From Nostoc sp. 'Peltigera membranacea cyanobiont' N6 (GTDB taxonomy: Bacteria > Cyanobacteriota > Cyanobacteriia > Cyanobacteriales > Nostocaceae), in NCBI RefSeq assembly GCF_002949735.1, contig NZ_CP026681.1, forward strand, positions 1,550,001 to 1,614,000: 64,000 nt of DNA. Reading direction: 5' to 3'. Positions 1-9,463 of the stretch are shown piece after piece (position 1 is the first letter of the stretch; each line of letters begins with the position of its first letter). The notes beneath the pieces were generated by a model that worked only from the letters and a program-made list of their open reading frames with translations, did not search any database and had not been told where the DNA came from. The position numbers and the translations under genes were made by a program.

Positions 1-2
1 GC

Positions 3-62
3 AAGCCATACCAAGGACTACCCCATGCAGACATCAGAGTAGCTTTGAATCAACATTTTTAA
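3..62 (+). CDS. Possible 3' end of an upstream gene (partial)
   Basis: The frame beginning at base 3 reads 19 residues (ending ADIRVALNQHF) before a TAA stop at 60-62. The residues look like ordinary protein sequence, but the piece is too short to assign a family. It could equally be a chance open frame at the window edge. The sequence to the left of the window would settle it. Confidence 0.25.
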   Translation, partial: KPYQGLPHADIRVALNQHF

Positions 63-425
63 CGCAGTGGAAATACTGAAATGATCGATAGAGAACACTT
101 AGGCGATCCGAATTTTCCACAGATATGTCCTTCTATTTTTCAGGTATAGTTTTCCTTTTGAGCTTTATAGTACTTGTGTACTAAAATAAATATACCCAAC
201 ATAATCTCTTCTTGTCAAGATAATGCTTCCTATAATTGCGCCACACAACAAAGCATTAAAAGCTGGCAGTCATAGTGATTTAGGAGAGTGATGTAGTGTG
301 TGTCACTTTTTGTAAAGAAAATCTAAAAGAATTAACTCTAGCAGAAGCGCCGTTGCACTAAGACGAGATAATAGATTTAATCATGCTAATTGATACAAGC
401 ACAGTCCTAGACTTTTGTGATATCA
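63..425. other. Intergenic region upstream of sphR
   Basis: About 360 bases of AT-rich sequence with no convincing reading frame. It must hold the promoter of the sphR-sphS-phoU operon, but I could not recognise a clear -10/-35 pair or an array of Pho-box octamers here. Confidence 0.4.
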
Positions 426-1178
426 ATGTATACCACTGAATCGACCAAATACCCTGCCAGAACGGACATTGGGCAAACCAGCCGTATTCTAGTAGTAGAA
501 GATGAAGAATTAATCCAGGAAATGCTAGCTGTAGCCCTGGAAGAGGAAGGTTACGGGGTGATAACTGCCCCCGATGGGCGGTCTGCTATAGAGTATCTCA
601 AAAGTTTTGAAACCAACTCAGGGGAAGTTCCCTTCGATCTGATCGTTCTTGATTTGATGCTACCGCAAATCAATGGGCTAGATATTTGCCGTTTGCTGCG
701 TCATCAAGGCAACCCAATACCTATTTTAATGCTCAGTGCTAAGGGTAGTGAAACTGACCGCGTTCTGGGGTTAGAGGTGGGAGCAGATGACTACCTGACC
801 AAACCTTTTAGTATGCGTGAGTTAGTGGCTCGTTGTCGCGCTTTACTCCGCCGCCAACGCCTAAGTAATTTACCACCAATACCAGTATTAAAATTCAAGG
901 ATGTCACCTTGAATCCTCAAGAATGTCGGGTGCTAGTTCGCGGTCAAGAAGTGAGTCTTTCTCCCAAAGAGTTCCGCTTGCTGGAACTGTTTATGAGTTA
1001 CGCCCGCCGGGTATGGTCGCGAGAACAATTACTAGATCAGGTTTGGGGGCCAGATTTTGTCGGCGATAGTAAAACTGTAGACGTTCATATTCGGTGGTTG
1101 CGCGAAAAACTAGAGCAAGACCCCAGTCATCCCGAATATATTGTGACTGTGCGAGGTTTTGGCTATAGGTTTGGATAA
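426..1178 (+). CDS. sphR: OmpR-family response regulator, SphR/PhoB-like
   Basis: Two-component response regulator that, by family and neighbours, should control phosphate-starvation genes. An N-terminal receiver domain (about residues 22-140) shows the acidic pair in VVEDEE, a phospho-acceptor Asp in LIVLDLMLP and the conserved Lys in LTKPF. A C-terminal OmpR/PhoB winged-helix domain ends in VRGFGYRFG. The start is uncertain: ATG at 426 or an in-frame GTG three codons upstream at 417; neither has a clear Shine-Dalgarno. The gene is followed after 53 bases by a sensor kinase and then phoU, the classic order of a Pho regulatory operon. Assignment to SphR rather than another OmpR paralogue rests mainly on this context. 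Confidence 0.85.
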   Translation: MYTTESTKYPARTDIGQTSRILVVEDEELIQEMLAVALEEEGYGVITAPDGRSAIEYLKSFETNSGEVPFDLIVLDLMLPQINGLDICRLLRHQGNPIPILMLSAKGSETDRVLGLEVGADDYLTKPFSMRELVARCRALLRRQRLSNLPPIPVLKFKDVTLNPQECRVLVRGQEVSLSPKEFRLLELFMSYARRVWSREQLLDQVWGPDFVGDSKTVDVHIRWLREKLEQDPSHPEYIVTVRGFGYRFG

Positions 1179-1231
1179 TTAGTTTAGATAGTTGTTAGTT
1201 TTTAGTAGTCACCAAGAAACTAACAACTCAA

Positions 1232-2551
1232 ATGCTTTTATTGGGATTTTCTCTGGGTTTAGCGGTAGGCATTGGGTTTTGGGTTTGGCAACAGGTTCAA
1301 CTTAACCGCTACCTGGGGCGCTTACTCCGACCGTTAACCTCCCATTCCTCCAAGATGGGACTGCTGCTGATTCCTGGGTTGCGGCAGGAAATAGCGATGG
1401 TGAAGCAGCAACGGCAAGATTTGCAGCAGTCATTGCAAACTTACCAAGACCTGCTAGATTTTGCACCAGTGGGATATTTGCAGGTGGATGAAGAAAATCA
1501 ACTGCTGTGGTGCAATCGGCAGGCGCAAGAAATTTTGTATCTGCAAAGGTGGCAACCAGAACAGATACGCTTGTTATTAGAGTTAGTAAGGTCTTACGAA
1601 CTTGACCATTTAATTGAGCAAACTCGCGATCGCCAAAAACCACAAAGGGGAGAATGGATATTTCATCCATCTTGTGATGATGCAGCAGAGATGCAAACAA
1701 TAAAATCTCTGGCTTTGCGGGCATCTAGTTTGCCTTTACCCAATGGACAAGTGGGAGTATTTTTAGAAAATCGTCAACCCCTATTAGATATAAATCAAGC
1801 ACGCGATCGCTCTTTTTCCGATCTAGCCCACGAACTCAGAACGCCCTTAACTTCCATTCGCTTGGTTGTGGAAACGTTACAAATCCGCTTGGAACCACCT
1901 CTCAATCGTTGGGTTAACCGTTTGATGCAAGAAGTCGATCGGCTGATTAACTTAGTGCAAAGCTGGTTAGATTTGACCCAAATGGAAGCAAACCCAACCA
2001 TGCAATTGCAAGCCAAAGCTGTAGAATTGCGATCGCTAATTACATCTGTTTGGGAAACACTAGAACCCTTAGCACAGCGTCAACATCTATCTCTTTCTTA
2101 TTCTGGCCCAGAAAATCTCTGGATTAAAGCAGATAAAGCCCGGATTTTCCAAGTTTTTCTCAACTTGCTAGACAACAGTATTAAATACAGTTCTCCTTCT
2201 ACAAGCATTCACGTTGAAGCGAAAATCTTATCAACAAAAGATAATGATGGGGCTTCTCCAATTCTGGAAATAAATCTTATTGATTCTGGAGTTGGGTTTT
2301 CTGAAGCAGATTTACCCCACGTTTTTGAGCGATTTTATCGAGGAGATAAGGCGCGAACCCATTCCCCACAAGATAGTAACTCCATCGGCGCGATCGTTGG
2401 CAATGGCTTAGGATTAGCGATCGTTGAGCAAATTCTGATCGCCCACGGTGGTTCAATCAAAGCAATGAACCATCCAGAAACTGGGGGTGCGTGGATGCAA
2501 CTCCAATTTCCTGAAGTTATGGCAAACTCCTTAAGCCAAGACTATAGTTAG
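1232..2551 (+). CDS. sphS: Sensor histidine kinase, SphS-like
   Basis: Partner kinase of the preceding response regulator. One N-terminal membrane segment (residues 1-20) is followed by a PAS-like domain (about 70-180, with DFAPVGYLQVD). A HisKA segment follows, with the phospho-acceptor His200 in DLAHELRTPLTS. The HATPase domain has an N box (DNSIKYS), a G1 box (DSGVGF) and a G2 box (GNGLGLAI). The length of 439 residues and the short N-terminal hydrophobic anchor fit cyanobacterial SphS. It probably senses phosphate status through the Pst/PhoU machinery rather than binding phosphate itself; that is family knowledge, not visible here. Confidence 0.85.
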   Translation: MLLLGFSLGLAVGIGFWVWQQVQLNRYLGRLLRPLTSHSSKMGLLLIPGLRQEIAMVKQQRQDLQQSLQTYQDLLDFAPVGYLQVDEENQLLWCNRQAQEILYLQRWQPEQIRLLLELVRSYELDHLIEQTRDRQKPQRGEWIFHPSCDDAAEMQTIKSLALRASSLPLPNGQVGVFLENRQPLLDINQARDRSFSDLAHELRTPLTSIRLVVETLQIRLEPPLNRWVNRLMQEVDRLINLVQSWLDLTQMEANPTMQLQAKAVELRSLITSVWETLEPLAQRQHLSLSYSGPENLWIKADKARIFQVFLNLLDNSIKYSSPSTSIHVEAKILSTKDNDGASPILEINLIDSGVGFSEADLPHVFERFYRGDKARTHSPQDSNSIGAIVGNGLGLAIVEQILIAHGGSIKAMNHPETGGAWMQLQFPEVMANSLSQDYS

Positions 2552-2579
2552 TAATATCTTCACGTTTGAGACAACAAGT

Positions 2580-3248
2580 GTGAAAGCTGTCGATTATACT
2601 CCCAATCCTCAAAGACCACAACTCGCACGAGCCATTAGGCGCTTAGAACGCGATGTATTACGCATGGGTGCCTTGGTAGAACAATCATTTCGCCTCAGCC
2701 ACCAAGCGTTATTTGCTCGTAACTTAACAGCAGCTGAGGAACTCCCCCGATTAGATAAAAAGATCGATCGCTTTTATCGTCAAATTGAATCAGACTGTAC
2801 GGCGATTATGACGCTGCAAGCACCTACGGCTCAAGATTTGCGCTGCTTGAGTGCTTTTATGCAGTTAGTGCGAGACTTAGAGCGCATTGGTGATTATGCT
2901 GAGGATTTAGCTGAGATTGCGATTAAAATTTTTCCTTATGCGCCTCATCCGTGTTTATCTGAGATTGAAGCTATGTCCCTTCACGCGCAGGCGATGCTAG
3001 CAACTAGCTTGAAGGCTTTAGGAGATTTTGATGAAGGCGGTGGTCGCCGTTTAAAGCACCTAGATGATACTGTAGACGATGCCTACGATCGCGTTTATCA
3101 AACTTTAGCCCAACAACGGGATGTGCCTGGTGTAGTCGAGCCAATTGTGCTGTTAGCACTGGCAATTCGTTGTCTAGAACGGATGGCAGATCATGCTACT
3201 AATATCGGTCAGAGGGTAGCATATATTGTCACCGGTCAACGCTCTTAA
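2580..3248 (+). CDS. phoU: Phosphate signalling protein PhoU (SphU)
   Basis: PhoU-family negative regulator linking phosphate uptake to the SphS/SphR pair. The 222 residues form two similar three-helix PhoU repeats, seen as the paired motifs LVRDLERIGDYAEDLAEI in the first half and AIRCLERMADHATNIGQRV in the second, both carrying the E-x-x-x-D metal-binding pattern. Translation starts at GTG (2580), only 28 bases after the sphS stop, so the three genes are likely one transcript. No pst transporter genes lie in the window. Confidence 0.9.
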   Translation: MKAVDYTPNPQRPQLARAIRRLERDVLRMGALVEQSFRLSHQALFARNLTAAEELPRLDKKIDRFYRQIESDCTAIMTLQAPTAQDLRCLSAFMQLVRDLERIGDYAEDLAEIAIKIFPYAPHPCLSEIEAMSLHAQAMLATSLKALGDFDEGGGRRLKHLDDTVDDAYDRVYQTLAQQRDVPGVVEPIVLLALAIRCLERMADHATNIGQRVAYIVTGQRS

Positions 3249-3662
3249 TTGAATTGTTGCCCAAATCCCCCACTTTTTGAGGAAGTCGGGGATCTAAATC
3301 TATGTGAAGTAAGCACCATTTCACCCTAGTCTCTTCATAATTATTTGTGCCTACACACTTACTTAGTATTTAGAAAACCCTCAAGAATTAAAAATAAGTT
3401 AACCAAATATTTTACTAAAAGCTTACCTTTTCTTAAACTTGCACAATTAAAGTAACAAATAAATAACTGAAAAGTTTTGTTCTATCTCATTGATAGATAT
3501 CTAAAATCAGAAGTTGTTACCATCGGAAAATTTTGAGCTAGGGACTAGCTCAAACTAAGAAGAGTGCCATTAAATTACATAGGTAAATTTTGATACAAAT
3601 TATTAGCGTATCTTAATCATTGTAAATAGCGAGATTTCCTGATAATTATGTAGTTACGGTTA
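3249..3662. other. Intergenic region between phoU and the Crp-like gene
   Basis: AT-rich, no reading frame of note. A run of imperfect TTAACC/CTTAAACT-like octamers around 3398-3439 resembles a degenerate cyanobacterial Pho box but matches too weakly to annotate as one. Confidence 0.3.
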
Positions 3663-4298
3663 ATGATATATTCCACAACTCCTACTTCAAATTTCTCTGC
3701 CGTGTCAAATAGCTCTGCTTTAAGCGGACAATTACCCCAGCAGATATTTACCCGTAGGGAAGTAATTCCACATCAAAATGACGTACTTTGGCGTATTGAA
3801 TACGGTGCAGTTCGTACCCTAACGTGGAGTGAAGATGGAACATTCATCACTCTTGGTTATTGGGGATTAGGAGATTTGATTGGCTATCCTTTGTCTAGAG
3901 TCAAGCCCTACCAGATTGAATGTCTCACAGGCGTGGAACTAAGCATTGTGCCACCTCATTTGTGGCATCAAGATATTAATGCTTTGTTGTCTCATATTCA
4001 ACAGGCAGAGGATCTATTAAGCATTGTGCATCAAAAACCTATTTCGCTCCGTTTGTGGCAGTTTTTAGTGTGGTTAAGCGAAAAATTTGGCCGTGATGTA
4101 GATAAGGGGAAGCTAATTGATTTAAATGTTACACATCAAGATATTGCTGAAGTTTTAAATACTACACGAGTAACAATTACCCGAATACTACAACAGTTGG
4201 AGGAAGAAGGAACAGTTTTACGTTACAAACGCCGCATTATTTTGCGTTTACCAAGTGGTAAGTTAATTAAAAATTATGGTTCCGCAGTATCTAACTAA
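3663..4298 (+). CDS. Crp/Fnr-family transcriptional regulator
   Basis: A 211-residue regulator with an N-terminal cyclic-nucleotide-binding-like beta barrel (about 20-120, including GAVRTLTWSEDGTFITLGYWGLGDLIG) and a C-terminal Crp-type helix-turn-helix (about 150-200, core THQDIAEVLNTTRVTITRILQQLEEEG). It is not NtcA: the sequence differs from that highly conserved protein over its whole length. The effector is unknown; the canonical cAMP-contacting residues are not evident. It sits between the phosphate operon and a porin gene on the same strand, so it may control the porin, but that is only suggested by position. Confidence 0.8.
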   Translation: MIYSTTPTSNFSAVSNSSALSGQLPQQIFTRREVIPHQNDVLWRIEYGAVRTLTWSEDGTFITLGYWGLGDLIGYPLSRVKPYQIECLTGVELSIVPPHLWHQDINALLSHIQQAEDLLSIVHQKPISLRLWQFLVWLSEKFGRDVDKGKLIDLNVTHQDIAEVLNTTRVTITRILQQLEEEGTVLRYKRRIILRLPSGKLIKNYGSAVSN

Positions 4299-4426
4299 AT
4301 TGCTTGTAATAATCAGAAGATATAAGGTATAATCATCGCTGTGAATGTGTGTAGAATCCCCGAAATTAAAGTGCTCTAAGCATTTTATTATGACTGGATT
4401 ATGTAGGTGTGAGTGAGAGTAAAAAC

Positions 4427-6094
4427 ATGACAAAACGATTCTGGAATCTGATTAAGGTTAGTCCAGTTGTTCTAGCTGCGACATTTTTTGCTACGAATAA
4501 TGCCTTAGCTGCGGAAGTAAACGAACCAGTAACAAATGTTACCCAATTATCTGAGGTTCAAGACTCTAACAGCATCGATCAGGTAACATCAGTTTCGCAA
4601 TTTTCTGATGTGCAGCCCACAGATTGGGCATTCCAAGCTTTACAATCTCTAGTTGAACGCTACGGCTGTATTGCAGGTTATCCCAATAGTACTTATCGTG
4701 GGAACCGTGCTTTGACCCGTTATGAATTTGCAGCAGGTTTGAATGCCTGTTTAGATCGGGTTAACGAACTGATTGCTACAGCTACTGCTGATTTGGTCAG
4801 CAAACAAGATTTAGCTACTTTACAGCGCTTACAAGAAGAATATTCTGCTGAACTAGCAACCTTGCGCGGTCGTGTCGATGGATTAGAAGCCCGCACTTCT
4901 GAATTAGAAGCCAATCAGTTCTCCACTACCACCAAGCTGGTTGGAGAAGCAATTTTCGCAGTGTCTGATGTTTTTGGCGACAATAGAGCCGCTCGTGGTG
5001 GTAATCCTACTCAAGACTTGAATAATAACACCACTTTTAGCGATCGCGTTCGTTTGAACTTGTACAGCAGTTTCACTGGTAAAGACCAGTTGCAAATCCG
5101 GCTGACTGCTGGCAATATCGTCTCCAATCGTGGTAATGATGCATTGGGTACTGGTACTGGTACCAATATGAGCCGCTTGAGTTTTGATGTAGGCGCTCCC
5201 GCCGACAACAGCGTTAGCATCGATAAAATTAACTATGCTTTCAACTTTAGTGACGCAGTGCGTGTCAAAGTTGATGCTACTGGTGCTGAATTATATGAAA
5301 ACGTCAATAACTTCAACTCTGACTTTGCAAGCTCTGGTAAAGGTGCGCTCTCACGGTATGGACGTTTCAGCCCCATATATCGCCAAGGTCAAGGTGGCAG
5401 TGGTGTAACTGTTACCTTCAATCCTAAAGGCGCTATCAGCTTGAGTGGTGCTTATCTAGCTAGGACTGCTAATGACCCTAGCCTTAATAATGGGTTGTTG
5501 GATGGTGATAACGCTATTTTTGGTCAGTTATCTTTCCAACCCACCAAAGCCTTTAATATTGGTCTAACTTACGCTCGTACTTATCAAACTAATCTTGTTA
5601 ACAATACTGTTAACAATAACCTTTTCCAAGGTACAGGTAGTATTTTTGCTAACAATCCCTTTGGGAATAACACTCGTACTATATCCAACAACTACGGTGT
5701 AGAAGCTACCTTCCAATTTAGTCCTAAGTTAGCTATTAGTGGTTGGGGAGGTTATACAACTGCTGATGCGATTACTGGTGCTAATGCAGGTACAGATGCA
5801 GACGTTTGGTACTGGGCTGGAGCGCTTGCTTTGAAAGACTTTGGTGGCGAAGGCAACGTTTTAGGTATCATCTTTGGTCAACCACCCAAAGTTACTGGTG
5901 GTAGCATCAAAAATGTCGCTGGTAATACTACCTTCGACGACAATACCTCTTATCACTTAGAGGGTCTTTACAAGTACAAGATTTCCGATAATATTCAGGT
6001 AACACCTGGCTTGTTGGTAATCTTCAATCCAGAGCACAACGACGCTAACGGCACTGAATATGTAGGTACTCTACGTACTACTTTCAGCTTCTAA
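4427..6094 (+). CDS. SLH-domain OprB-family outer-membrane porin
   Basis: Cyanobacterial outer-membrane porin. From the ATG at 4427 it has a signal peptide (MTKRFWNLIK...ALA-AE). An SLH domain follows (about residues 50-115, SDVQPTDWAFQALQSLVERYGCIAGYP), which in this family binds peptidoglycan-linked polymer. Next comes a short coiled coil (LQRLQEEYSAELATLRGRVDGLEARTSELE), then an OprB/carbohydrate-selective-porin beta barrel ending in the aromatic terminus TTFSF typical of outer-membrane proteins. An in-frame GTG at 4409 would only add six residues before the signal peptide, so 4427 is preferred. The gene is monocistronic, ending in a strong terminator. The substrate (sugar, phosphate or other small solute) cannot be told from sequence. 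Confidence 0.92.
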   Translation: MTKRFWNLIKVSPVVLAATFFATNNALAAEVNEPVTNVTQLSEVQDSNSIDQVTSVSQFSDVQPTDWAFQALQSLVERYGCIAGYPNSTYRGNRALTRYEFAAGLNACLDRVNELIATATADLVSKQDLATLQRLQEEYSAELATLRGRVDGLEARTSELEANQFSTTTKLVGEAIFAVSDVFGDNRAARGGNPTQDLNNNTTFSDRVRLNLYSSFTGKDQLQIRLTAGNIVSNRGNDALGTGTGTNMSRLSFDVGAPADNSVSIDKINYAFNFSDAVRVKVDATGAELYENVNNFNSDFASSGKGALSRYGRFSPIYRQGQGGSGVTVTFNPKGAISLSGAYLARTANDPSLNNGLLDGDNAIFGQLSFQPTKAFNIGLTYARTYQTNLVNNTVNNNLFQGTGSIFANNPFGNNTRTISNNYGVEATFQFSPKLAISGWGGYTTADAITGANAGTDADVWYWAGALALKDFGGEGNVLGIIFGQPPKVTGGSIKNVAGNTTFDDNTSYHLEGLYKYKISDNIQVTPGLLVIFNPEHNDANGTEYVGTLRTTFSF

Positions 6095-6127
6095 AATTGG
6101 CAATCTAAAGCTCAGAATTAGATAAAC

Positions 6128-6153
6128 AAAAGCCCGCCTTAAGGTGGGCTTTT
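6128..6153 (+). terminator. Rho-independent terminator of the porin gene
   Basis: A GC-rich hairpin (arms AAAGCCCGCC and GGTGGGCTTT, one G-T wobble, loop TTAA) begins about 35 bases after the porin stop codon and ends in a short T run. Its A/T flanks make it a plausible bidirectional terminator, since a minus-strand gene ends just beyond it. Confidence 0.85.
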
Positions 6154-6170
6154 GTTCAGGAAAAAGTTAG

Positions 6171-6431
6171 TTATGTGGGATTATAATCTGATTGATTAGA
6201 TATATCTTTTGGGGGGCGATCGCTACTCCAAGCCCACCACACAGTACTACAGTGACAGGAGTAGAACTCTTGCCATTTGCGACGACGGTCTTCTGTAAAA
6301 ACAGGCGATCGCCGATTTAGCCAAACTTTTTCAGCTTCTCGGCTAGTTGAGTGGCAGTTAGGACAGCAAAATTCAGATGCATGTACTGCCTTATTCGTCC
6401 ATTCAGGTGGGAGGGTAGCAAAAGCGTCCAT
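6171..6431 (-). CDS. Small Cys-rich hypothetical protein (zinc-ribbon-like)
   Basis: An 86-residue protein with a CCPNCHSTSREAEKVW segment and a CHC motif about 30 residues later (FYSCHC). This pattern suggests a small zinc ribbon. No known name comes to mind. It is transcribed towards the porin terminator and has ordinary codon use including a GCGATCGC site. The function is unknown; protein binding or nucleic-acid binding would both be possible for such a fold. Confidence 0.6.
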   Translation of the reverse strand: MDAFATLPPEWTNKAVHASEFCCPNCHSTSREAEKVWLNRRSPVFTEDRRRKWQEFYSCHCSTVWWAWSSDRPPKDISNQSDYNPT

Positions 6432-6702
6432 GTCGTTACAACTTTAGTATCAATGATTATCCAAAACTTTGAGGTTTTGAACTTAGGGGCAAACGGATAC
6501 TATAAAATCCCGCCACACTATCGAACTGCTTAATCAATATTCTTATGGCTTTGTCTGAACTATTTACAAATCGCCATTTATAGAGATTTTCACTAAGAGA
6601 ATAACTATTTAGAAAGACTGCGAGAGCATCTCACAAATCAAAGGTTAACACAAATGGTAACTAAAATAATTACTATGCACATTATGGCTAATAATTAAAT
6701 TT

Positions 6703-7308
6703 ATGGAGCCAAATGTTGAAATTCGCCGTTTATTAGATGTGATGCCTGCTTCTGGTCGGATGACGACAAAAATCGTTAGTAAGCCAGAGCAAGCAAAAGT
6801 AATTTACGCCTCCTTTCCCCAACCCTGGAATCAGGCGCGACCGATATATATTAATTTTGATTTATGGCCTCGCCTAGCAAAGCCGCAACGAGATTTGCTG
6901 CTGTTGCAGATGGTTAGCTGGTTGACAGGGGTGAAGTGGTTTAAACCAGACATTTATCAAGGTGTGGTGCTGGCGGGTCTGTTAGGTGGATTATTGGAAG
7001 CATCACAGTCAGATGTAGTGGGTGTCGCCGTAGCAGGGGGATTAAGTGCGATCGCTGCTTTTCGGATCTGGCGGACTAATAAATCTCTTGAGTCAGAGTT
7101 AAATGCCGACGCAGCAGCAATTCGCATAGCACAACGGCGAGGTTATTCCGAAGCGGAAGCAGCGCAGCACCTGTTATCTGCGATTGAAGCGGTAGCCAAA
7201 ATTGAAGGGCGTTCTGGTTTAAATTTTACTGAGTTGATTCGTTGCCAAAATCTCAGAGCGATCGCAGGTTTATCAGCTGTGGGTATGCCAGAAAGTTATG
7301 ATAAGTAG
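6703..7308 (+). CDS. DUF3318-type membrane protein (paralogue 1)
   Basis: A 201-residue cyanobacterial protein of the DUF3318 type. The N-terminal half is soluble (IYINFDLWPRLAKPQRDLLLLQMVSWLTG). A central hydrophobic hairpin (about residues 90-125, YQGVVLAGLLGGLLEA and VVGVAVAGGLSAIAAF) forms one or two membrane segments. The C-terminal helical part reads LNADAAAIRIAQRRGYSEAEAAQHLLSAIEAV. A second member with the same order of elements lies at 50093-50737. The aqueous half resembles a degenerate M48-peptidase arrangement (ELNADAAAIR), though no zinc-binding HExxH is present. Function unknown. Confidence 0.75.
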   Translation: MEPNVEIRRLLDVMPASGRMTTKIVSKPEQAKVIYASFPQPWNQARPIYINFDLWPRLAKPQRDLLLLQMVSWLTGVKWFKPDIYQGVVLAGLLGGLLEASQSDVVGVAVAGGLSAIAAFRIWRTNKSLESELNADAAAIRIAQRRGYSEAEAAQHLLSAIEAVAKIEGRSGLNFTELIRCQNLRAIAGLSAVGMPESYDK

Positions 7309-7681
7309 AATAAATGTTTCTGGATATGGGTTTTTGAGAGCGATCGCTCCCAAGACATCTAAAATTTAGATGAGGTTTTGGTATTGTCTAAGCTTAATTT
7401 TTAGCATGATTTATACTTTATTCCTCACTACAGCAAGTTTTTGGCCACAAATACGGTTTTGTGTATTTAGCTCAAGGCTTCTAACAAAGTGCGAGACATG
7501 AGCCTCCAACTAGCTGCAATGCATGGGGCTATCTTACACTGGAATAAGAGAATGTGTGTTTAACTGACTTAGATGTAAATGGGGAGTTCTATCATACCTT
7601 CTCGGTGTTACTTATGAAGTGCTTACCTAGTGTGGTAAAACTTAACTTAAATTCTGTCAGTTACTAACGGGGTTGATAGGA
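7309..7681. other. Intergenic region
   Basis: About 370 bases, AT-rich, with one HIP1-type site near 7341 (GAGCGATCGCTC palindrome). Nothing else recognisable. Confidence 0.4.
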
Positions 7682-7873
7682 ATGGGTACTTTAATTGTTA
7701 TTGGCTTGATAGGGGTTTACGGAGGGGGCGTTTGGAAATTTTGGAACGGGTTTGGACGGACTAATTTTAATCCAACTTTGACCAATCGCATTGGTTTATC
7801 GCTGCTATGGCCAGCTTTGTTTCTTACAAATCAATCCTATCGTCGAAACTTTAGAAAAGCGTTGAAGGGCTAG
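7682..7873 (+). CDS. Small membrane protein
   Basis: 63 residues from the ATG at 7682 (an in-frame TTG at 7673 would add three). One clear N-terminal membrane segment (LIVIGLIGVYGGGVWKFW) is followed by NPTLTNRIGLSLLWPALFLTNQSYRRNFRKAL, a pattern seen in short conserved cyanobacterial membrane proteins. No function can be assigned. It stands alone between two intergenic stretches. Confidence 0.55.
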   Translation: MGTLIVIGLIGVYGGGVWKFWNGFGRTNFNPTLTNRIGLSLLWPALFLTNQSYRRNFRKALKG

Positions 7874-7943
7874 AGTTTACTATTAAGTTTAAAGTCATCT
7901 GAACCTGACGGTGGCACATATCCCAATATAAATCTAACCCACC

Positions 7944-7973
7944 AGCCCCCTTTCTCTATTAGGGAAAGGGGCT
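7944..7973 (+). terminator. Hairpin, possible terminator of the small membrane protein gene
   Basis: AGCCCC and GGGGCT arms extended by TTTC/GAAA with a bulged C, located 70 bases after the stop codon at 7873. The following sequence (GTGTTTG) has only a weak T run, so this may instead be a dispersed palindromic repeat. Confidence 0.35.
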
Positions 7974-8082
7974 GTGTTTGCTCATCCTAAAAGGAGAGGA
8001 ATTAAGGGAGGGATAAGTTCGTAGTGTTTACAAGTGCAACTTGTTAACATCTGGGAAGTATTTTTGCTGATGAATTTACGAA

Positions 8083-8487
8083 TTATTTGCCATTGGTGAG
8101 CAGATGGATTGCTGCACCTACAGCTGCACCATCAACAGCATTTCCAAGAGTATCTCTGCCATCGCCAGTAACTACGCCAGTCACTGCGCTAGCACCTGCA
8201 CCGACTCCGACATCTTGACCAATATTCCGGTGACGGCGATTGCGAGTGTTTCTCAGACCATTTGCACCGTTAACGGCTGCACCAGTGACACCACCTTTGA
8301 CGGCATTGCCTAATACATTACCATTTCCTCTAACGGCTCCAGTGACAACGTTGGTAACAGCCCCAATACCTGCATCTCGTAGTACTTGGTCATCAGCAGC
8401 AGCCGGTTTAGCGGAAACCAAAGTTACACCAGCTAAACTTGCAGCCATGAGGCTGGGTAAAAGTGTGCGCTTTAGGATGTTATTCAT
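8083..8487 (-). CDS. Secreted glycine-zipper-like protein
   Basis: 134 residues with a signal peptide (MNNILKRTLLPSLMAASLAGVTLVSAKPAAA). The mature region is rich in Gly, Ala, Val and Asn and has repeated blocks of the form GAVTNVVTGAVRGNGNVLGNAVKGGVTGAAV and GASAVTGVVTGDGRDTLGNAVDGAAVGAAI. Each block has small residues at regular spacing, as in glycine-zipper (YMGG-like) envelope proteins. It is probably exported to the periplasm or outer membrane. The two blocks look like an internal duplication. No enzymatic motif is present. Confidence 0.65.
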   Translation of the reverse strand: MNNILKRTLLPSLMAASLAGVTLVSAKPAAADDQVLRDAGIGAVTNVVTGAVRGNGNVLGNAVKGGVTGAAVNGANGLRNTRNRRHRNIGQDVGVGAGASAVTGVVTGDGRDTLGNAVDGAAVGAAIHLLTNGK

Positions 8488-8910
8488 TGTGTTACCTTCT
8501 CAAAACATCAAACAATTAGATAAATCTAAAGTTACTGGAGTCAGAAAAATCATATTTTTTCAATTGGACAACAGCAACTATCTATTGTTTGAGGACATAT
8601 ATATAGTCGCATTTATAAAGTCATAACTGCATCCACTGAAAGCATGAATATAGATTAAGTCCACAGAAGGCCCTGCTGATTGAATAAACCATGCTAAAGA
8701 TTACACATTGACAAAATAAATTCAGTATCCACAGAATATTCTCTGGTATGCAAATTTCATTTTTTCATTACTAGCAAGCCGTTTATGACGACCAGCCGCG
8801 TAGTATTTCCCCTATCTGTCTAAAGATAGTTGACAAAATAATTAAACTCAGTAAGCGGGGTTAATATTTAATTCTCTCGGTTTAGTAGTCAAGCGTTGCG
8901 TAGGCATCGC
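8488..8910. other. Intergenic region
   Basis: About 420 AT-rich bases between two minus-strand genes; it should carry the promoter of the glycine-zipper gene. Near 8891-8920 there is a GCGTTGCGTAGGCATCGCTCACC stretch of the dispersed-repeat type common in Nostoc genomes. No gene seen. Confidence 0.4.
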
Positions 8911-9447
8911 TCACCAAAGCAAATAAGACTTTATGCTGTGTATATCAATACCGTGGAAAAAGATAATTACTACCAGCTTGACTGCTAGCGTAGTTAAGAA
9001 TACTCTAATAGCCTCAAGCGAATTTACCCAAATAACACATCTAGGGTAAAAACCAATAGATAAAATACCAATAGTGACATAACCACATAAAGTTAAAGTA
9101 GCAGTCATTACTACAATACCCAATGTAAATCCTACTGCAAATATAGTTCCAATTCTATCTTCAATAATTAGCCCTACTATAGTTCCTACGATCAATGCTG
9201 TTACTAACCAAGAGAATATATTAATATAAAAATCTTTTTTAATAAGCCACTGTATATTCCAAACAATGACTACAGTTAAGATTACAAAAATAGCTCCTAC
9301 TTTTGATCCTGTGATGACTAAATCCAGATTAGTACTTTCTTTCATCAAAAAAATGATTAAATTTGCACTTATAACTCCAATTACAATCCCTGCAAAAAAG
9401 GTAATATTTGATAATAAATCTTTTTGAGGTAAAGAAGTGTTATCCAT
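8911..9447 (-). CDS. Hypothetical integral membrane protein
   Basis: 178 residues with about five predicted membrane segments (ITFFAGIVIGVISANLIIFL, VGAIFVILTVVIVWNIQWL, FSWLVTALIVGTIVGLII, IFAVGFTLGIVVMTATLTLCGYV and a C-terminal one). No recognisable family. It lies 16 bases downstream of the PIN-domain toxin gene and on the same strand, so it may be co-transcribed with the toxin-antitoxin pair. The low GC content resembles that pair and suggests an accessory gene. Confidence 0.5.
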   Translation of the reverse strand: MDNTSLPQKDLLSNITFFAGIVIGVISANLIIFLMKESTNLDLVITGSKVGAIFVILTVVIVWNIQWLIKKDFYINIFSWLVTALIVGTIVGLIIEDRIGTIFAVGFTLGIVVMTATLTLCGYVTIGILSIGFYPRCVIWVNSLEAIRVFLTTLAVKLVVIIFFHGIDIHSIKSYLLW

Positions 9448-9463
9448 AATAAATAAAGATATT

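Noticed and set aside
3398..3439. Pho box upstream of the Crp-like gene
   Set aside because: Octamers GTTAACCA and CTTAAACT match reasonably but the two in between do not, and the site is over 200 bases from the start codon.
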